Source: Verrucomicrobiales bacterium (GTDB lineage: Bacteria > Verrucomicrobiota > Verrucomicrobiia > Verrucomicrobiales > DEV007). From it: DNA of 64,000 nucleotides. Of this stretch, positions 49,336-57,988 are shown piece by piece (position 1 is the stretch's first letter; every line of letters starts with the position of its first letter). A program made the position numbers and the translations under genes. A model generated the notes under the pieces. That model saw only the letters and a list, made by a program, of their open reading frames with translations. It ran no database searches and was not told where the DNA came from. Where the stretch lies: positions 1 to 64,000 of the forward strand of contig JAEUHI010000042.1 in assembly GCA_016795385.1 (NCBI GenBank), written 5' to 3'.

Positions 49336-49998
49336 TCACCTCCGCGTCATCGCCGGCGCGTCGGGAGCCCCCGTCTCGGTGCCGGGCGGATAGAGATAAA
49401 GATCCAGCACGGCTTTGACCCGGGCGAAGTATTCCCGCATCCGCACCTTCCGCGAATCGACATAGCCGACCGTCTCGCTGCGCAGGGCGATGGCCTCAAG
49501 CCCGCAACGATCGGCGATGAAGAGGGCGCGATTCACGTGAAAATCGTCCGAGACGATGACGACGCGGTCGAATCCGAAGATCTCTTTCACCCGCACCACG
49601 GAGTCGAGGGTGCGCACGCCACGGTCGTCGGCGAGGATGGCGTCGGCAGGCACGCCGAGTTCCTTCAGCTTGGCGATCATGTCGCGGGTCTCGTCGTAAT
49701 ATTCGGAGTCGCGGTAGCCGCTCACGAGGAGCCGCCCTACCTTGCCTTCCTTGAAAAGCGCGGCGGCGGCGGCCATGCGGTTTTCAAAATGACGGTTCGG
49801 CGTGTCAGGTCCGGACTTCTTCGACGTCCCAAGGACGACACCGACCTCGCGCGCTTCGATCGTGGCGATCGTATCGTGCACCCGGCTCCGCGTCGACGAC
49901 ACGATCCACACATTGCACCCGATCACCCCGCCGACGAAAAGGATCACCGGGAGGACAAAGGTCCAGAAAATGATGGAGCGCCAGCGTTTGCGGGGCAT
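49336..49998 (-). CDS. SanA/YdcF-like DUF218 protein
   Basis: This 220-residue protein has one N-terminal transmembrane helix (about 7-28), so its DUF218 domain faces the periplasm. It contains VGVVLGTSK, RMAAAAALFKEGKVGRLLVSGY, DDRGVRTLDSVVRVKEIFG and IVSDDFHVNRALFIADRCGL, the SanA order. SanA affects envelope permeability (vancomycin tolerance at high temperature in E. coli). The biochemical reaction is unknown. It converges with fabD, 3 bases apart. Confidence 0.88.
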   Translation of the reverse strand: MPRKRWRSIIFWTFVLPVILFVGGVIGCNVWIVSSTRSRVHDTIATIEAREVGVVLGTSKKSGPDTPNRHFENRMAAAAALFKEGKVGRLLVSGYRDSEYYDETRDMIAKLKELGVPADAILADDRGVRTLDSVVRVKEIFGFDRVVIVSDDFHVNRALFIADRCGLEAIALRSETVGYVDSRKVRMREYFARVKAVLDLYLYPPGTETGAPDAPAMTRR

Positions 49999-50119
49999 GG
50001 TGGGAGGGTCGGGGAACTCAGAGTGGGAATTCCCGTTTATTTAGTATTTCCGAAATAATCCGTCTTTCAAATCGTTTGATGCCGCGTCCGCTGCGGCCCT
50101 TTCCGCGTTCTCCTCCCTT

Positions 50120-51859
50120 ATGAAAACCGTCCTGCGGGTCTTTTCCTATCTGAAGCGTTATCCCCTGCTGGCCACGGCCCAGCTCACCTGCGCGGTCCTC
50201 ATGACCGTGCTGGTGATCGTCTTTCCCGGAGTCGCGCAGACGATCACCGGCGAGGTGATCCCCCAACGCGATTTCGACCGTCTCATCCCGCTCGCCCTCC
50301 TCGCGGTGGGAACGTTTTTCGCGACCAATCTCTTCAATTCGCTGCGCATCATCCTCAATAATACGTTCGAGCAGAAGGTGATCTTTGACATCCGCTCGGA
50401 TTTGTATCGCAAGATCCAACGGCTCCCGATGCGTTGGTTCGACAACCGCCGCACCGGCGACGTGATGACCCGCGTGACCGAGGACGTCACTTCCATGGAG
50501 CGCGTCCTCATCGACGGGATCGAGCAAGGCCTCGTCGCCCTCCTCCAGGTGCTCGTCGTGGGCGGTTACCTCTTTTACCTCGATGCGAAAATGGCGCTCA
50601 TCACGATGATCCCGATGCCCTTCCTCATCGGCGGAGCCATCGCCTACACGAAGACCTCGCCGAAACGCCACCGCGTCCTCCGCGCCGAGACGAGCGAGAT
50701 GAATTCGCTCCTCCACGATAACATCGACGGCATCCAGCAGATCAAGGCCTTCACCCGCGAGGAGGCCGAACACGGCCGCTTCAACACCGCGAGCGACCGC
50801 GTCCGCGAAGCGACCCTGCGCATCATGCGCCTGTGGGCGATCTACAATCCCTCGATGGAGTTCTGCCGGAATTTCGGCTACGCCCTCGTCATTGCCTTCG
50901 GCGCCTGGTCGGTGATGAAGGCACCCGACCAGGCTTCGCTCGAGGCCCAGACCGGCGTGTTTGTCGCCTTTCTTGTCGCCCTCAATCTCTTCTACGAACC
51001 GATCTCCCGCCTCAACGGGCTGAACCAGATCATCCAGGCCGGTCGAGCCGCGGGCGAGCGGGTCTTCGAAGTGATCGACGCCGAGGAAGAGCCCGGTCTC
51101 GACGACGGGCGCGAGTTGCCCCAGCCCGTGCGCGGCCATGTCGTGCTGCGCGACGTCGAGTTTTCCTACGGGGAAGACATCGCCACGCTGAAAGGGGTCT
51201 CCATGGAGGCCCAACCGGGTCAGATGATCGCCCTCGTCGGACACACCGGCGCCGGGAAATCCACGGTCATCAATCTTCTGACACGCTTCTACGAGTCGGA
51301 CGCCGGATCGATCTCCATCGACGGCATCTCCATCGACAGCTTGAAAAAGTCGGCCCTGCGCGACGCGATGGGCTACGTGACGCAGGAGAGTTTCCTCTTC
51401 AACGGTTCCGTCCGCGAGAATCTCCTCCTCGCCAAAGCCGACGCGACCGACGCGCAGATGTGGGAGGCTTTGCGCGCCGCCAATGCCGCCGCCTTCGTCG
51501 AGGCCCTGCCCCAGCAGCTCGAGACCAACGTCGGCGAGCGCGGCGTGAAACTCTCCGTCGGGGAAAAACAACGCATCTCCATCGCCCGCGTCATTCTCAA
51601 GAATCCTCCCATCCTCCTCCTCGACGAAGCCACCGCGAGCGTCGATACCGAGACCGAAAAACTCATCCAGGGCGCTCTCGAGAGGCTCATGTCGAACCGC
51701 ACCAGCTTTGTCATCGCCCACCGCCTCTCGACCGTGCGGAATGCCGATCGCATCTACGTGCTCGACCACGGCAAAGTCGTCGAGGAAGGCGACCACGAAG
51801 CCCTCCAGGCCCTCGATGGCACCTACGCCATGCTCTGCCGCCAGAGCCTCATGGCCTGA
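50120..51859 (+). CDS. ABC exporter, MsbA-like fused permease/ATPase (1)
   Basis: This 579-residue half-transporter has six transmembrane helices (about 15-300) followed by an ATPase domain: Walker A GHTGAGKST (about 374-382), Q-loop near YVTQESFLFNG, a degenerate signature LSVGEKQR (normally LSGGQ), Walker B ILLLDEATASVD and the H-loop in AHRLSTV. The dimer exports lipid, peptide or drug; which one is unknown. The altered signature is tolerated in many exporters. It is followed by a weak hairpin and ridA. Confidence 0.9.
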   Translation: MKTVLRVFSYLKRYPLLATAQLTCAVLMTVLVIVFPGVAQTITGEVIPQRDFDRLIPLALLAVGTFFATNLFNSLRIILNNTFEQKVIFDIRSDLYRKIQRLPMRWFDNRRTGDVMTRVTEDVTSMERVLIDGIEQGLVALLQVLVVGGYLFYLDAKMALITMIPMPFLIGGAIAYTKTSPKRHRVLRAETSEMNSLLHDNIDGIQQIKAFTREEAEHGRFNTASDRVREATLRIMRLWAIYNPSMEFCRNFGYALVIAFGAWSVMKAPDQASLEAQTGVFVAFLVALNLFYEPISRLNGLNQIIQAGRAAGERVFEVIDAEEEPGLDDGRELPQPVRGHVVLRDVEFSYGEDIATLKGVSMEAQPGQMIALVGHTGAGKSTVINLLTRFYESDAGSISIDGISIDSLKKSALRDAMGYVTQESFLFNGSVRENLLLAKADATDAQMWEALRAANAAAFVEALPQQLETNVGERGVKLSVGEKQRISIARVILKNPPILLLDEATASVDTETEKLIQGALERLMSNRTSFVIAHRLSTVRNADRIYVLDHGKVVEEGDHEALQALDGTYAMLCRQSLMA

Positions 51860-51862
51860 TTC

Positions 51863-51879
51863 CCGCATTTTTGCGGTTT
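51863..51879 (+). terminator. Weak terminator after the ABC exporter
   Basis: CCGCA (51863-51867) pairs with TGCGG (51872-51876) around TTTT and is followed by TTT. The stem is only 5 bp, so the efficiency is doubtful. Confidence 0.4.
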
Positions 51880-51900
51880 CCGTCGCGCGCTTTTTCTCCA

Positions 51901-51906
51901 TACATT
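51901..51906 (+). promoter_or_regulatory. -10-like box of ridA
   Basis: TACATT (51901-51906) lies 6 bases before the ATG (51913), which would give a leaderless message. No convincing -35 element is found at the usual spacing. Confidence 0.3.
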
Positions 51907-51912
51907 CCTCCC

Positions 51913-52299
51913 ATGTCCGCCCCTTTCGACCTCATCGACGCCCCCGCCGCCCCCCAGGCGATCGGGCCATACTCCCATGCCGCCCGCGTCGGCCATCTGC
52001 TCTACTGCTCCGGCCAGATCCCGCTCGACCCCGCCACGATGAAACTCGTCGAAGGCGGCATCGAGGAACAGACCCGCCAGGTCCTCGCCAATGTCGCCGC
52101 CGTCCTCGCTTCGCAGGGCGCCACCTTCGCGAACATCGCCAAGACGACCATCTTCCTCGCGAACATGGCCGATTTCCCGACCGTGAACGGCCTCTACGGC
52201 GAGGCCATGGGCGCTCACAAGCCGGCCCGCTCCACCGTGCAGGTCGCCGGATTGCCTCTCGGATCGCTCATCGAGATCGAGGTCATCGCCGTGCTTTGA
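51913..52299 (+). CDS. ridA: RidA-family enamine/imine deaminase
   Basis: This 128-residue trimeric RidA protein hydrolyses reactive enamine/imine intermediates such as 2-aminoacrylate made by PLP enzymes. It begins PAAPQAIGPYSHAARVGHLLYCSGQI, and the signature ARSTVQVAGLPLGSLIEIEVIAV with the substrate-binding Arg is at about 106-128. Length and motifs are typical. It sits between an ABC exporter and the feo genes with no visible functional link. Confidence 0.93.
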   Translation: MSAPFDLIDAPAAPQAIGPYSHAARVGHLLYCSGQIPLDPATMKLVEGGIEEQTRQVLANVAAVLASQGATFANIAKTTIFLANMADFPTVNGLYGEAMGAHKPARSTVQVAGLPLGSLIEIEVIAVL

Positions 52300-52392
52300 T
52301 CCCGTTTTAGAGAATTCAGGCTCAATGACGTGTCGGGAGCGGTCGCTTTTATTGTTGCAACTGTGTCTCAATTACAGCACTATTGACTCACG

Positions 52393-52653
52393 ATGACGCA
52401 TCAGTCCGTCCAGGATCTCGAACTCGACAGCCTCCAGAGCCTCTCGCAGGCCCAGGTGGGATGTGATTTCCAAATCCGTTATCTCGATGGGCCTGCCTGT
52501 GATCAGCTCCGCAATCTCGGCTTCTGCGAGACCCTCCAGGTGCGCAAGCTTTCCGGTGGCCGCAATCTGATCTGCTCCGTCTGCGGCACCCGTCTCGCCG
52601 TCAGCAGCGAGTTGGCCGAACACGTCAAGGTCACCCCCGTTCTCTCCGCCTGA
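52393..52653 (+). CDS. feoA: FeoA-like ferrous iron transport accessory protein
   Basis: This 86-residue protein has the FeoA SH3-like fold pattern (LDSLQSLSQAQVGCDFQIRYL, LRNLGFCETLQVRKLSGGRNLICSVCGTRLAVSSELAEHV). It helps FeoB import Fe(II) in many bacteria. It is 13 bases upstream of feoB. The upstream segment TTGCAACTGTGTCTCAA (52355-52371) is weakly symmetric and might bind an iron regulator, but it is not a clear Fur box. Confidence 0.87.
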   Translation: MTHQSVQDLELDSLQSLSQAQVGCDFQIRYLDGPACDQLRNLGFCETLQVRKLSGGRNLICSVCGTRLAVSSELAEHVKVTPVLSA

Positions 52654-52666
52654 GCGGACCGAATTC

Positions 52667-54553
52667 ATGGAGCCCAAGCCCGAAACGGTCGCCCTGGCCG
52701 GCAATCCGAATGCAGGGAAAACGACGCTCTTCAACGCCCTCTGCGGCCGCACCGAAAAGGTCGGAAACTACGGCGGGGTCACCGTCGACGTGAAAAAGGG
52801 TGAGTTCTTCACCCCGCACGGTCGGCGGCTCGAGCTCATCGACCTGCCCGGCACCTTCAGCCTCGAAGGCGGATCGCCCGACCAGCAGATCGCCAGTGCG
52901 GTTTTGTCAGGAAAACACGAGCGCCATCCCGCGCCCGATCTTGTCGTCTGCGTCCTCGACGCCTCGAACCTCGAGCGCCACCTCCAGCTCGCCCTTGAGA
53001 TCCTCGAGCTCGGACTCCCCACCATCATCGCCCTGAACATGGTCGATGTGGCCGAGAAAGCCGGTCTGCGCCTCGATCCGGTGAAGCTTTCGGAGGAGCT
53101 CGGCGTGCCCGTCGTCCCCATCCAGGCGAACCGCGGCAAAGGGCTCACCGAGCTGAAACAGGCGATGCGGCATCCCTTCCCCTCCCCGCCCGAGGTCATT
53201 CACTGGGAAAAGGGCAACGCGGAGGCGCGCCGCACCTTCGGCCTGAAAACCGTCGACCTCGCCGCGCGGCGGGCCACCCTCCACAGCACGAACCTCTCCG
53301 ACCGGCTCGACGCCGTCCTCCTCCACCCCGTGCTCGGCTGGGTCTGCTTCATCGCGATCATGTTCGCGCTTTTCTGGTCGATCTTCTCCTTCGCCGGCAT
53401 TCCCATGGGCTGGATCGAGTCGATTCAGGAATCCCTCATCGGCACGGTCGAGAGCCGCATGTCCGAGGGCGACCTGCGCGACCTCATCACCCAAGGGATC
53501 ATTGGCGGAGTCGGTGCGGTCGTGATCTTCCTCCCGCAGATCCTCCTCCTTTTCTTTTTTATCGGTTTGTTAGAAAGCTCCGGCTACATGGCCCGGGCCG
53601 CCTTCCTCATGGACGGAGTCATGGGGCGCGCCGGACTCAGTGGCAAGGCCTTCCTCCCCCTCCTCAGTTCCTACGCCTGCGCCATCCCCGGCGTCATGGC
53701 GACCCGCACCATCGATTCGGCGAAGGAGCGCCTTGTCACCATCTTCGTCGCTCCCTGGATGAGTTGCTCCGCGCGTCTCCCCGTCTACCTGCTGCTCGTC
53801 CCCATGCTCCTCGGTGGCAGCGAAGGCGGCACGACCCAGGCCCTCGTCTTTCTCGCCATCTACGTGCTCGGCACCGCCACCGCCTTCATCGTGGCCCGCA
53901 TCCTCCGCGGTCGTCTCGGCCCCGATGAAGTGAAGAGCCACTTCCTCCTCGAGCTGCCGCCCTACCGCCTGCCGCAGTGGAGTTACATCTTCCGCCACGT
54001 CCTCGAGCGGGGCTGGTCCTTCCTCCGCAAGGCCGGCACCTTCATTCTCGCCCTTATGATCCTGCTTTGGGCCGCGACCACCTATCCGAAGCTCGACAGC
54101 GACGATCCCGCCGCCGTCATGTCGCACACCATCGTGGGGCGCGTCAGCGATTTCATCGAGCCCATCGTGAAGCCGCTCGGCTTCGACGGACGCACCGGCA
54201 CCGCCATCCTCACCTCCTTCGCCGCCCGCGAGGTTTTCGTCGGCTCGATGGCCCAGCTCTTCCGCGTCGAAGTCGCCGAGGGCGAGGAGGAGCAGGAAAC
54301 CCGCGCCCACATCCGCGACCGCCTCGCCGCTGAAAAATGGCCCGACGGCCGTCCCATGTTCGGCCCGGCCGCGGTCATTTCCCTGCTCATTTTCTACATC
54401 TACGCCCTCCAGTGCCTGCCCACCTCCGCCGTCGTCGCACGCGAAGCCGGCTCGTGGAAATGGGCCGTCGGCCAGTTCTTCTTCATGATGGCCTTCGCCG
54501 CCATCGCCTCGCTCGTCGTCTATCAAGCCGCCCGTCTCTTCGGCCTCGCGTGA
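52667..54553 (+). CDS. feoB: Ferrous iron transporter FeoB
   Basis: This 628-residue protein couples an N-terminal G-domain to a gated membrane permease for Fe(II). G motifs are G1 GNPNAGKTTLFNAL (about 11-24), G2 VTVDVKKG, G3 DLPGTFSLEG and G4 NMVD. The permease has NucleoS/gate motifs in GYMARAAFLMDGVMGRAGLSG and SYACAIPGVMATRT, where the Cys/Pro-Gly motif of FeoB is intact. It is shorter than the usual 700-770 aa because the spacer between G domain and permease is compact. TTG-TCA codons at 52902-52911 match CCTGACAAAA on the minus strand. Confidence 0.95.
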   Translation: MEPKPETVALAGNPNAGKTTLFNALCGRTEKVGNYGGVTVDVKKGEFFTPHGRRLELIDLPGTFSLEGGSPDQQIASAVLSGKHERHPAPDLVVCVLDASNLERHLQLALEILELGLPTIIALNMVDVAEKAGLRLDPVKLSEELGVPVVPIQANRGKGLTELKQAMRHPFPSPPEVIHWEKGNAEARRTFGLKTVDLAARRATLHSTNLSDRLDAVLLHPVLGWVCFIAIMFALFWSIFSFAGIPMGWIESIQESLIGTVESRMSEGDLRDLITQGIIGGVGAVVIFLPQILLLFFFIGLLESSGYMARAAFLMDGVMGRAGLSGKAFLPLLSSYACAIPGVMATRTIDSAKERLVTIFVAPWMSCSARLPVYLLLVPMLLGGSEGGTTQALVFLAIYVLGTATAFIVARILRGRLGPDEVKSHFLLELPPYRLPQWSYIFRHVLERGWSFLRKAGTFILALMILLWAATTYPKLDSDDPAAVMSHTIVGRVSDFIEPIVKPLGFDGRTGTAILTSFAAREVFVGSMAQLFRVEVAEGEEEQETRAHIRDRLAAEKWPDGRPMFGPAAVISLLIFYIYALQCLPTSAVVAREAGSWKWAVGQFFFMMAFAAIASLVVYQAARLFGLA

Positions 54554-54570
54554 CCCGTGACCCGTGCCCC

Positions 54571-54720
54571 ATGGACACCGCCCTCACCACCGACTGGCAG
54601 ACCTGGGCCGCGATCGGCGTCGTGGTGCTGACTGTTCTCCTTTTGATCGGCCGCACCGTTCTCCGCGCTCGGAAAAAGTCCGGGGGCTGCGGCAAATGCG
54701 GGTCCGGCGACTGCCACTGA
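54571..54720 (+). CDS. FeoB-associated Cys-rich membrane protein
   Basis: This 49-residue protein has one transmembrane helix (about 12-30) and a C-terminal Cys-rich tail SGGCGKCGSGDCH, the pattern of FeoB-associated Cys-rich proteins. The thiolates may handle Fe(II) next to FeoB at the membrane. It begins 17 bases after feoB, so feoA, feoB and this gene form one unit. It was identified from composition and position. Confidence 0.88.
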   Translation: MDTALTTDWQTWAAIGVVVLTVLLLIGRTVLRARKKSGGCGKCGSGDCH

Positions 54721-54838
54721 CGGATCCCCGCCAGCAAATCCGGTGAAATCCCCGGCTGACAAGAGCGCCTCTCCGCGCCATCATACCCGCCCCGGACGAG
54801 GCCCGTCCGGATTCCCTTTTCATCCGTAGACCGTCGCC

Positions 54839-56623
54839 ATGGCCGAGACCGAACGAGCGAGCCGAAAACTTTGGGACAAATCCGCGTGGAACGACGCGGG
54901 CTTTTTCCTCGATTACCTGCGCCCGCACTTCAAGGTCTTCATCCCCGCGATCCTCGCCCTCGCCCTCACCGGGGGCATGACCATCCTTTTCATCAAGGAA
55001 CTCGCCGCCCTCGCCGGCAAAGGCATCGGCGGCGCGAGCGGCCCCGAGTGGATCGAAGAGCTGAACCGCTCCGTCTGGTACCTCATCGGCATCGTCGGAG
55101 CCCAGGCCTTCATCGCCTTCTGGCGCATCCTCCTCTTTGCGAAGGCCTCCGAGCGTGCCCTCGCCTCCCTTCGCACCGACACCTTCAGCCGCATCATCCG
55201 GCTGCCCATGGCGACCCTGAACCAGCGCCGCGTCGGCGAACTCGCCTCCCGCCTCGCCAACGACGTCGAGGCCATGCGCGAGACCCTCGTCGTCACGATC
55301 CCCATGCTCATCCGTCACACCGTGATGCTGCTCCTCTGCCTCATCCTCATCCTCCAGATGTCGGTGAAGCTCTCCCTCGTGATGATGGGCACCATCCCCG
55401 TCGTCATCGTCATGATCGCGATCTTCGGTGCCCGGATCCGCAAGCTCACCCGCCGCGCCCAGGATACCCTCGCCTCCTCCCAGGTCGTCGTGGAGGAAAG
55501 TCTCCAGAGCATCGTCAGCGTGAAGGCCTTCCGCAACGAAGCCTTTGAAATGAGCCGCTACGGGAAAAATCTCGGCGAGTATCTCCGCACCGTCATCCGT
55601 GCCGCGATCCCGCGCGCTTCCTTCATCGCCTTCATCATCTTCGCCTTCAGCGTCGCCCTCATCCTCGTCACCTGGTATGCCATGCGCATGCTCAACGACG
55701 GCACCATCGGCAAAGAGGAGCTCACCCAGTTCGCCGGACTCACCGGCATGCTCGCCGCCTCCTTCATGCAGTTCCCCGAGCTCATCACCCAGCTCCAGCG
55801 CGCCCTCGGCGCGACCGAGCGCGTCCGCGAGATCCTCCGCGACGAGGTCGAGCCCGCCGACGAGGAGAGCGCCCCGCAGCAGCGCTTCCGCGGCGAGATC
55901 GAGATGCGCGATGTCACCTTCGCCTACCCGGGTCGCCCCGACACCGTCGTCCTGCGCGATTTCCATCTCTCCGCCCGCGCCGGACAGCGCATCGCCCTCG
56001 TCGGACCCAGCGGATCCGGCAAAACCACGAGCATTTCCCTCCTCTTCCGCTTCTACGATCCCACCTCGGGCGAGATCCTCATCGACGGGAAAAACGTCCG
56101 CGATCTTTCCCTCACCACCCTGCGGCGGAATCTCGCCCTCGTCCCCCAGGAAGTCCTCCTCTTTGGTGGGAGTGTCAGGGAAAACATCGCCTATGGAAAA
56201 CCCGGCGCGAGCGAGGATGAAATCATCGCCGCCGCGAAGCAGGCGAACGCGCACGACTTCATCGCCGGCCTCGCCGAAGGCTACGACACCCTCGTCGGCG
56301 ACCGCGGCGCCCAGCTCTCCGGCGGCCAGCGTCAGCGCATCGCGATCGCCAGAGCCATTCTCGCCGATCCCGCCATCCTCATTCTCGACGAGGCCACGAG
56401 CAGTCTCGACGCCGAGAGCGAGCGCCTCGTCTCCGAGGCCCTCGACAAATTGATGGAAAACCGCACCAGCCTCATCATCGCCCACCGTCTCAGCACCGTG
56501 CGCCGCTGCGACCAGATCCTCGTCATGTCCGCCGGCTCCGTCCTCGAACGCGGCACCCACGAAGAGCTCATCGCCAAACCCGGCGGGCTCTACGGGTCGT
56601 TGGCGAAGCTGCAGCTGGAGTAG
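54839..56623 (+). CDS. ABC exporter, MsbA-like fused permease/ATPase (2)
   Basis: This 594-residue half-transporter has a membrane domain with six helices and an ATPase domain: Walker A GPSGSGKTT (about 387-395), Q-loop VPQEVLLFG, canonical signature LSGGQRQR, Walker B ILILDEATSSLD and H-loop AHRLSTV. It is more canonical than the exporter at 50120. It belongs to the lipid A/multidrug exporter branch, and the cargo is unknown. Its TAG stop (56621-56623) abuts the palindromic array. Confidence 0.9.
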   Translation: MAETERASRKLWDKSAWNDAGFFLDYLRPHFKVFIPAILALALTGGMTILFIKELAALAGKGIGGASGPEWIEELNRSVWYLIGIVGAQAFIAFWRILLFAKASERALASLRTDTFSRIIRLPMATLNQRRVGELASRLANDVEAMRETLVVTIPMLIRHTVMLLLCLILILQMSVKLSLVMMGTIPVVIVMIAIFGARIRKLTRRAQDTLASSQVVVEESLQSIVSVKAFRNEAFEMSRYGKNLGEYLRTVIRAAIPRASFIAFIIFAFSVALILVTWYAMRMLNDGTIGKEELTQFAGLTGMLAASFMQFPELITQLQRALGATERVREILRDEVEPADEESAPQQRFRGEIEMRDVTFAYPGRPDTVVLRDFHLSARAGQRIALVGPSGSGKTTSISLLFRFYDPTSGEILIDGKNVRDLSLTTLRRNLALVPQEVLLFGGSVRENIAYGKPGASEDEIIAAAKQANAHDFIAGLAEGYDTLVGDRGAQLSGGQRQRIAIARAILADPAILILDEATSSLDAESERLVSEALDKLMENRTSLIIAHRLSTVRRCDQILVMSAGSVLERGTHEELIAKPGGLYGSLAKLQLE

Positions 56624-56629
56624 TCGGCG

Positions 56630-56765
56630 GCACGACGTCCGCCACGCTCTAAAGCGCTGGACTACTTTGCCCTCCCGCCTCGCCAATCAAACGTAGTCCA
56701 CGGCTTCAGCCGGCACGACGCCCGCCACGCGCGCTGAAGCGCTGGACTACTTTGCCCGCCCGCCT
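56630..56765. repeat. REP-type tandem array, left part
   Basis: The unit is about 84-85 bp. Its core is an inverted repeat (GAAGCGCTGGACTAC ... GTAGTCCACGGCTTC) around a spacer near TTTGCCCTCCCGCCTCGCC, linked by GGCACGACGTCCGCCACG. Here one full unit (from 56651) is followed by the left arm of a second (56735-56750). The RAYT gene then interrupts the array. Confidence 0.9.
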
Positions 56766-57385
56766 CCCACGACAAACCCCGATTTCAAACCCGCTTTTAC
56801 TGGATTTCCGGCGATGTACCGCCGAAAATGTTCCAACTGAGCTTCGCTCCTCACGATGTGATCGAACGGCTCCTTCTGCCAGACCGGGCCTTTGCGCCCG
56901 AGCATTCGATTGATCTCCCACGCACTTCCTCCTTTCCAATGACGGAGGATTTCCCCGAGCGAGGTATTCGCGATCGGGCAAACCAGCGCATGAAAATGAT
57001 TCGGCATGATGCACCAGGCATCGAGCCGGTAGGCCGTGCCGTCCCCTGCTTCGAATCGATTGATCAAAACTGGTGCACAATCGGCTCGTCCGAGCCAGCA
57101 TTCCCCGTGACCGGCGTCGATCAACTCGTGGAACTTGACCGTGAATTCGCGATGGTAAGCCCGGCGGAGTTCTTCCGGCGCATGCTTCAGGGAATCGGTC
57201 GAAGCCATACCGTGATTGGCCAACCATTGGTCGCGTCTTCGCCGCCACTTATTCGCGATGTCACCGGGGATCGAGTCCACAAGCCGGGCGGTGACGAAAT
57301 AGGTGACACCCCGCTGACGCCAATGCGGCAAACGAAGTCGATGTTTTCGGGTCTCGCCATCCGGATCGAAAGCGACAAAGGTCAT
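56747..57385 (-). CDS. REP-associated tyrosine transposase (RAYT) inside its array
   Basis: This 212-residue Y1/HUH transposase starts MTFVAFDPDGETRKHRLRLP at 57385. HUH is in CIMPNHFHALVCP (about 122-134) and the candidate nucleophile Tyr in FRRYIAGNPVKAGL (about 189-202). VWQKEPFDHIVRS replaces the usual LWEGRY block. Its TAG stop (56747-56749) lies inside the palindromic repeat unit, so the repeat encodes the end of the protein. Tandem copies flank it on both sides. RAYTs nick the single-stranded form of such hairpins, so this is a probable REP source gene. Confidence 0.9.
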   Translation of the reverse strand: MTFVAFDPDGETRKHRLRLPHWRQRGVTYFVTARLVDSIPGDIANKWRRRRDQWLANHGMASTDSLKHAPEELRRAYHREFTVKFHELIDAGHGECWLGRADCAPVLINRFEAGDGTAYRLDAWCIMPNHFHALVCPIANTSLGEILRHWKGGSAWEINRMLGRKGPVWQKEPFDHIVRSEAQLEHFRRYIAGNPVKAGLKSGFVVGGGRAK

Positions 57386-57464
57386 GGCAGCGAATCTCGA
57401 TCCGGATGAGAGCCCGATCAATTAAAATTGTTCGCGTGAACATATTTTTCTTCAGGTCAGCGGA

Positions 57465-57902
57465 AGACGCGCTAAAGCGCTGGACTACTTTGCCCGCCCG
57501 CCTCGCCAAACAAACGTAGTCCACGGCTTCAGCCGGCACGATGCCCGCCACGCGCGCTAAAGCGCTGGACTACTTTGCCCTCCCGCCTCGCCAATCAAAC
57601 GTAGTCCACGACTTCAGCCGGTACGACGTCCGCCACGCGCGCTGAAGCGCTGAACTACTTTCGCCTCCCGCCCCGCCAATCGAGCGTAGTCCACGGCTTC
57701 AGCCGGCACGACGTCCGCCACGCTCTAAAGCGCTGGACTACTTTGCCCGCCCGCCTCGCCAATCAAACGTAGTCCACGGCTTCAGCCGGCACGACGCCCG
57801 CCACGCGCGCTGAAGCGCTGGACTACTTTCTCCTCCCGCCTCGCCAATCAAACGTAGTCCACGGCTTCAGCCGGCACGACGTCCGCCACGCTCTAAAGCG
57901 CA
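57465..57902. repeat. REP-type tandem array, right part
   Basis: About five more units of the same 84-85 bp repeat follow the RAYT, with left arms starting near 57473, 57558, 57643, 57726 and 57811 and a truncated sixth ending near 57902. Linkers alternate between GTCCGCCACGCTCTAAAG and CCCGCCACGCGCGCTGAAG types in units 6-8, like units 1-2 on the left. Two bases differ in the unit near 57643 (TGAACTAC), a sign of decay. The array ends just upstream of the cytochrome gene promoter. Confidence 0.9.
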
Positions 57903-57972
57903 GGGCGCCCCGGCGCCACCACCTCACGCCATTGCGCGGATTCCCTCCTATCCCGCGCGGCACCGAATCCGC

Positions 57973-57978
57973 TACAAT
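57973..57978 (+). promoter_or_regulatory. -10-like box close to the cytochrome operon start
   Basis: TACAAT (57973-57978) is 10 bases before the ATG at 57989, which predicts a 5' leader of only a few bases. There is no good -35, and the region between the array and this box is short and GC-rich. Confidence 0.4.
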
Positions 57979-57988
57979 ACGGGTTTCG

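Noticed and set aside
54584..56686. Long minus-strand open frame (about 700 codons) opposite the second ABC exporter
   Set aside because: It is an antisense shadow, with acidic low-complexity content and no motifs; the ABC exporter on the plus strand has all its catalytic motifs.
56630..57902. CRISPR array
   Set aside because: The units are 84-85 bp, internally palindromic and nearly identical throughout, with no unique spacers and no cas genes. They fit REP/BIME repeats with a RAYT.
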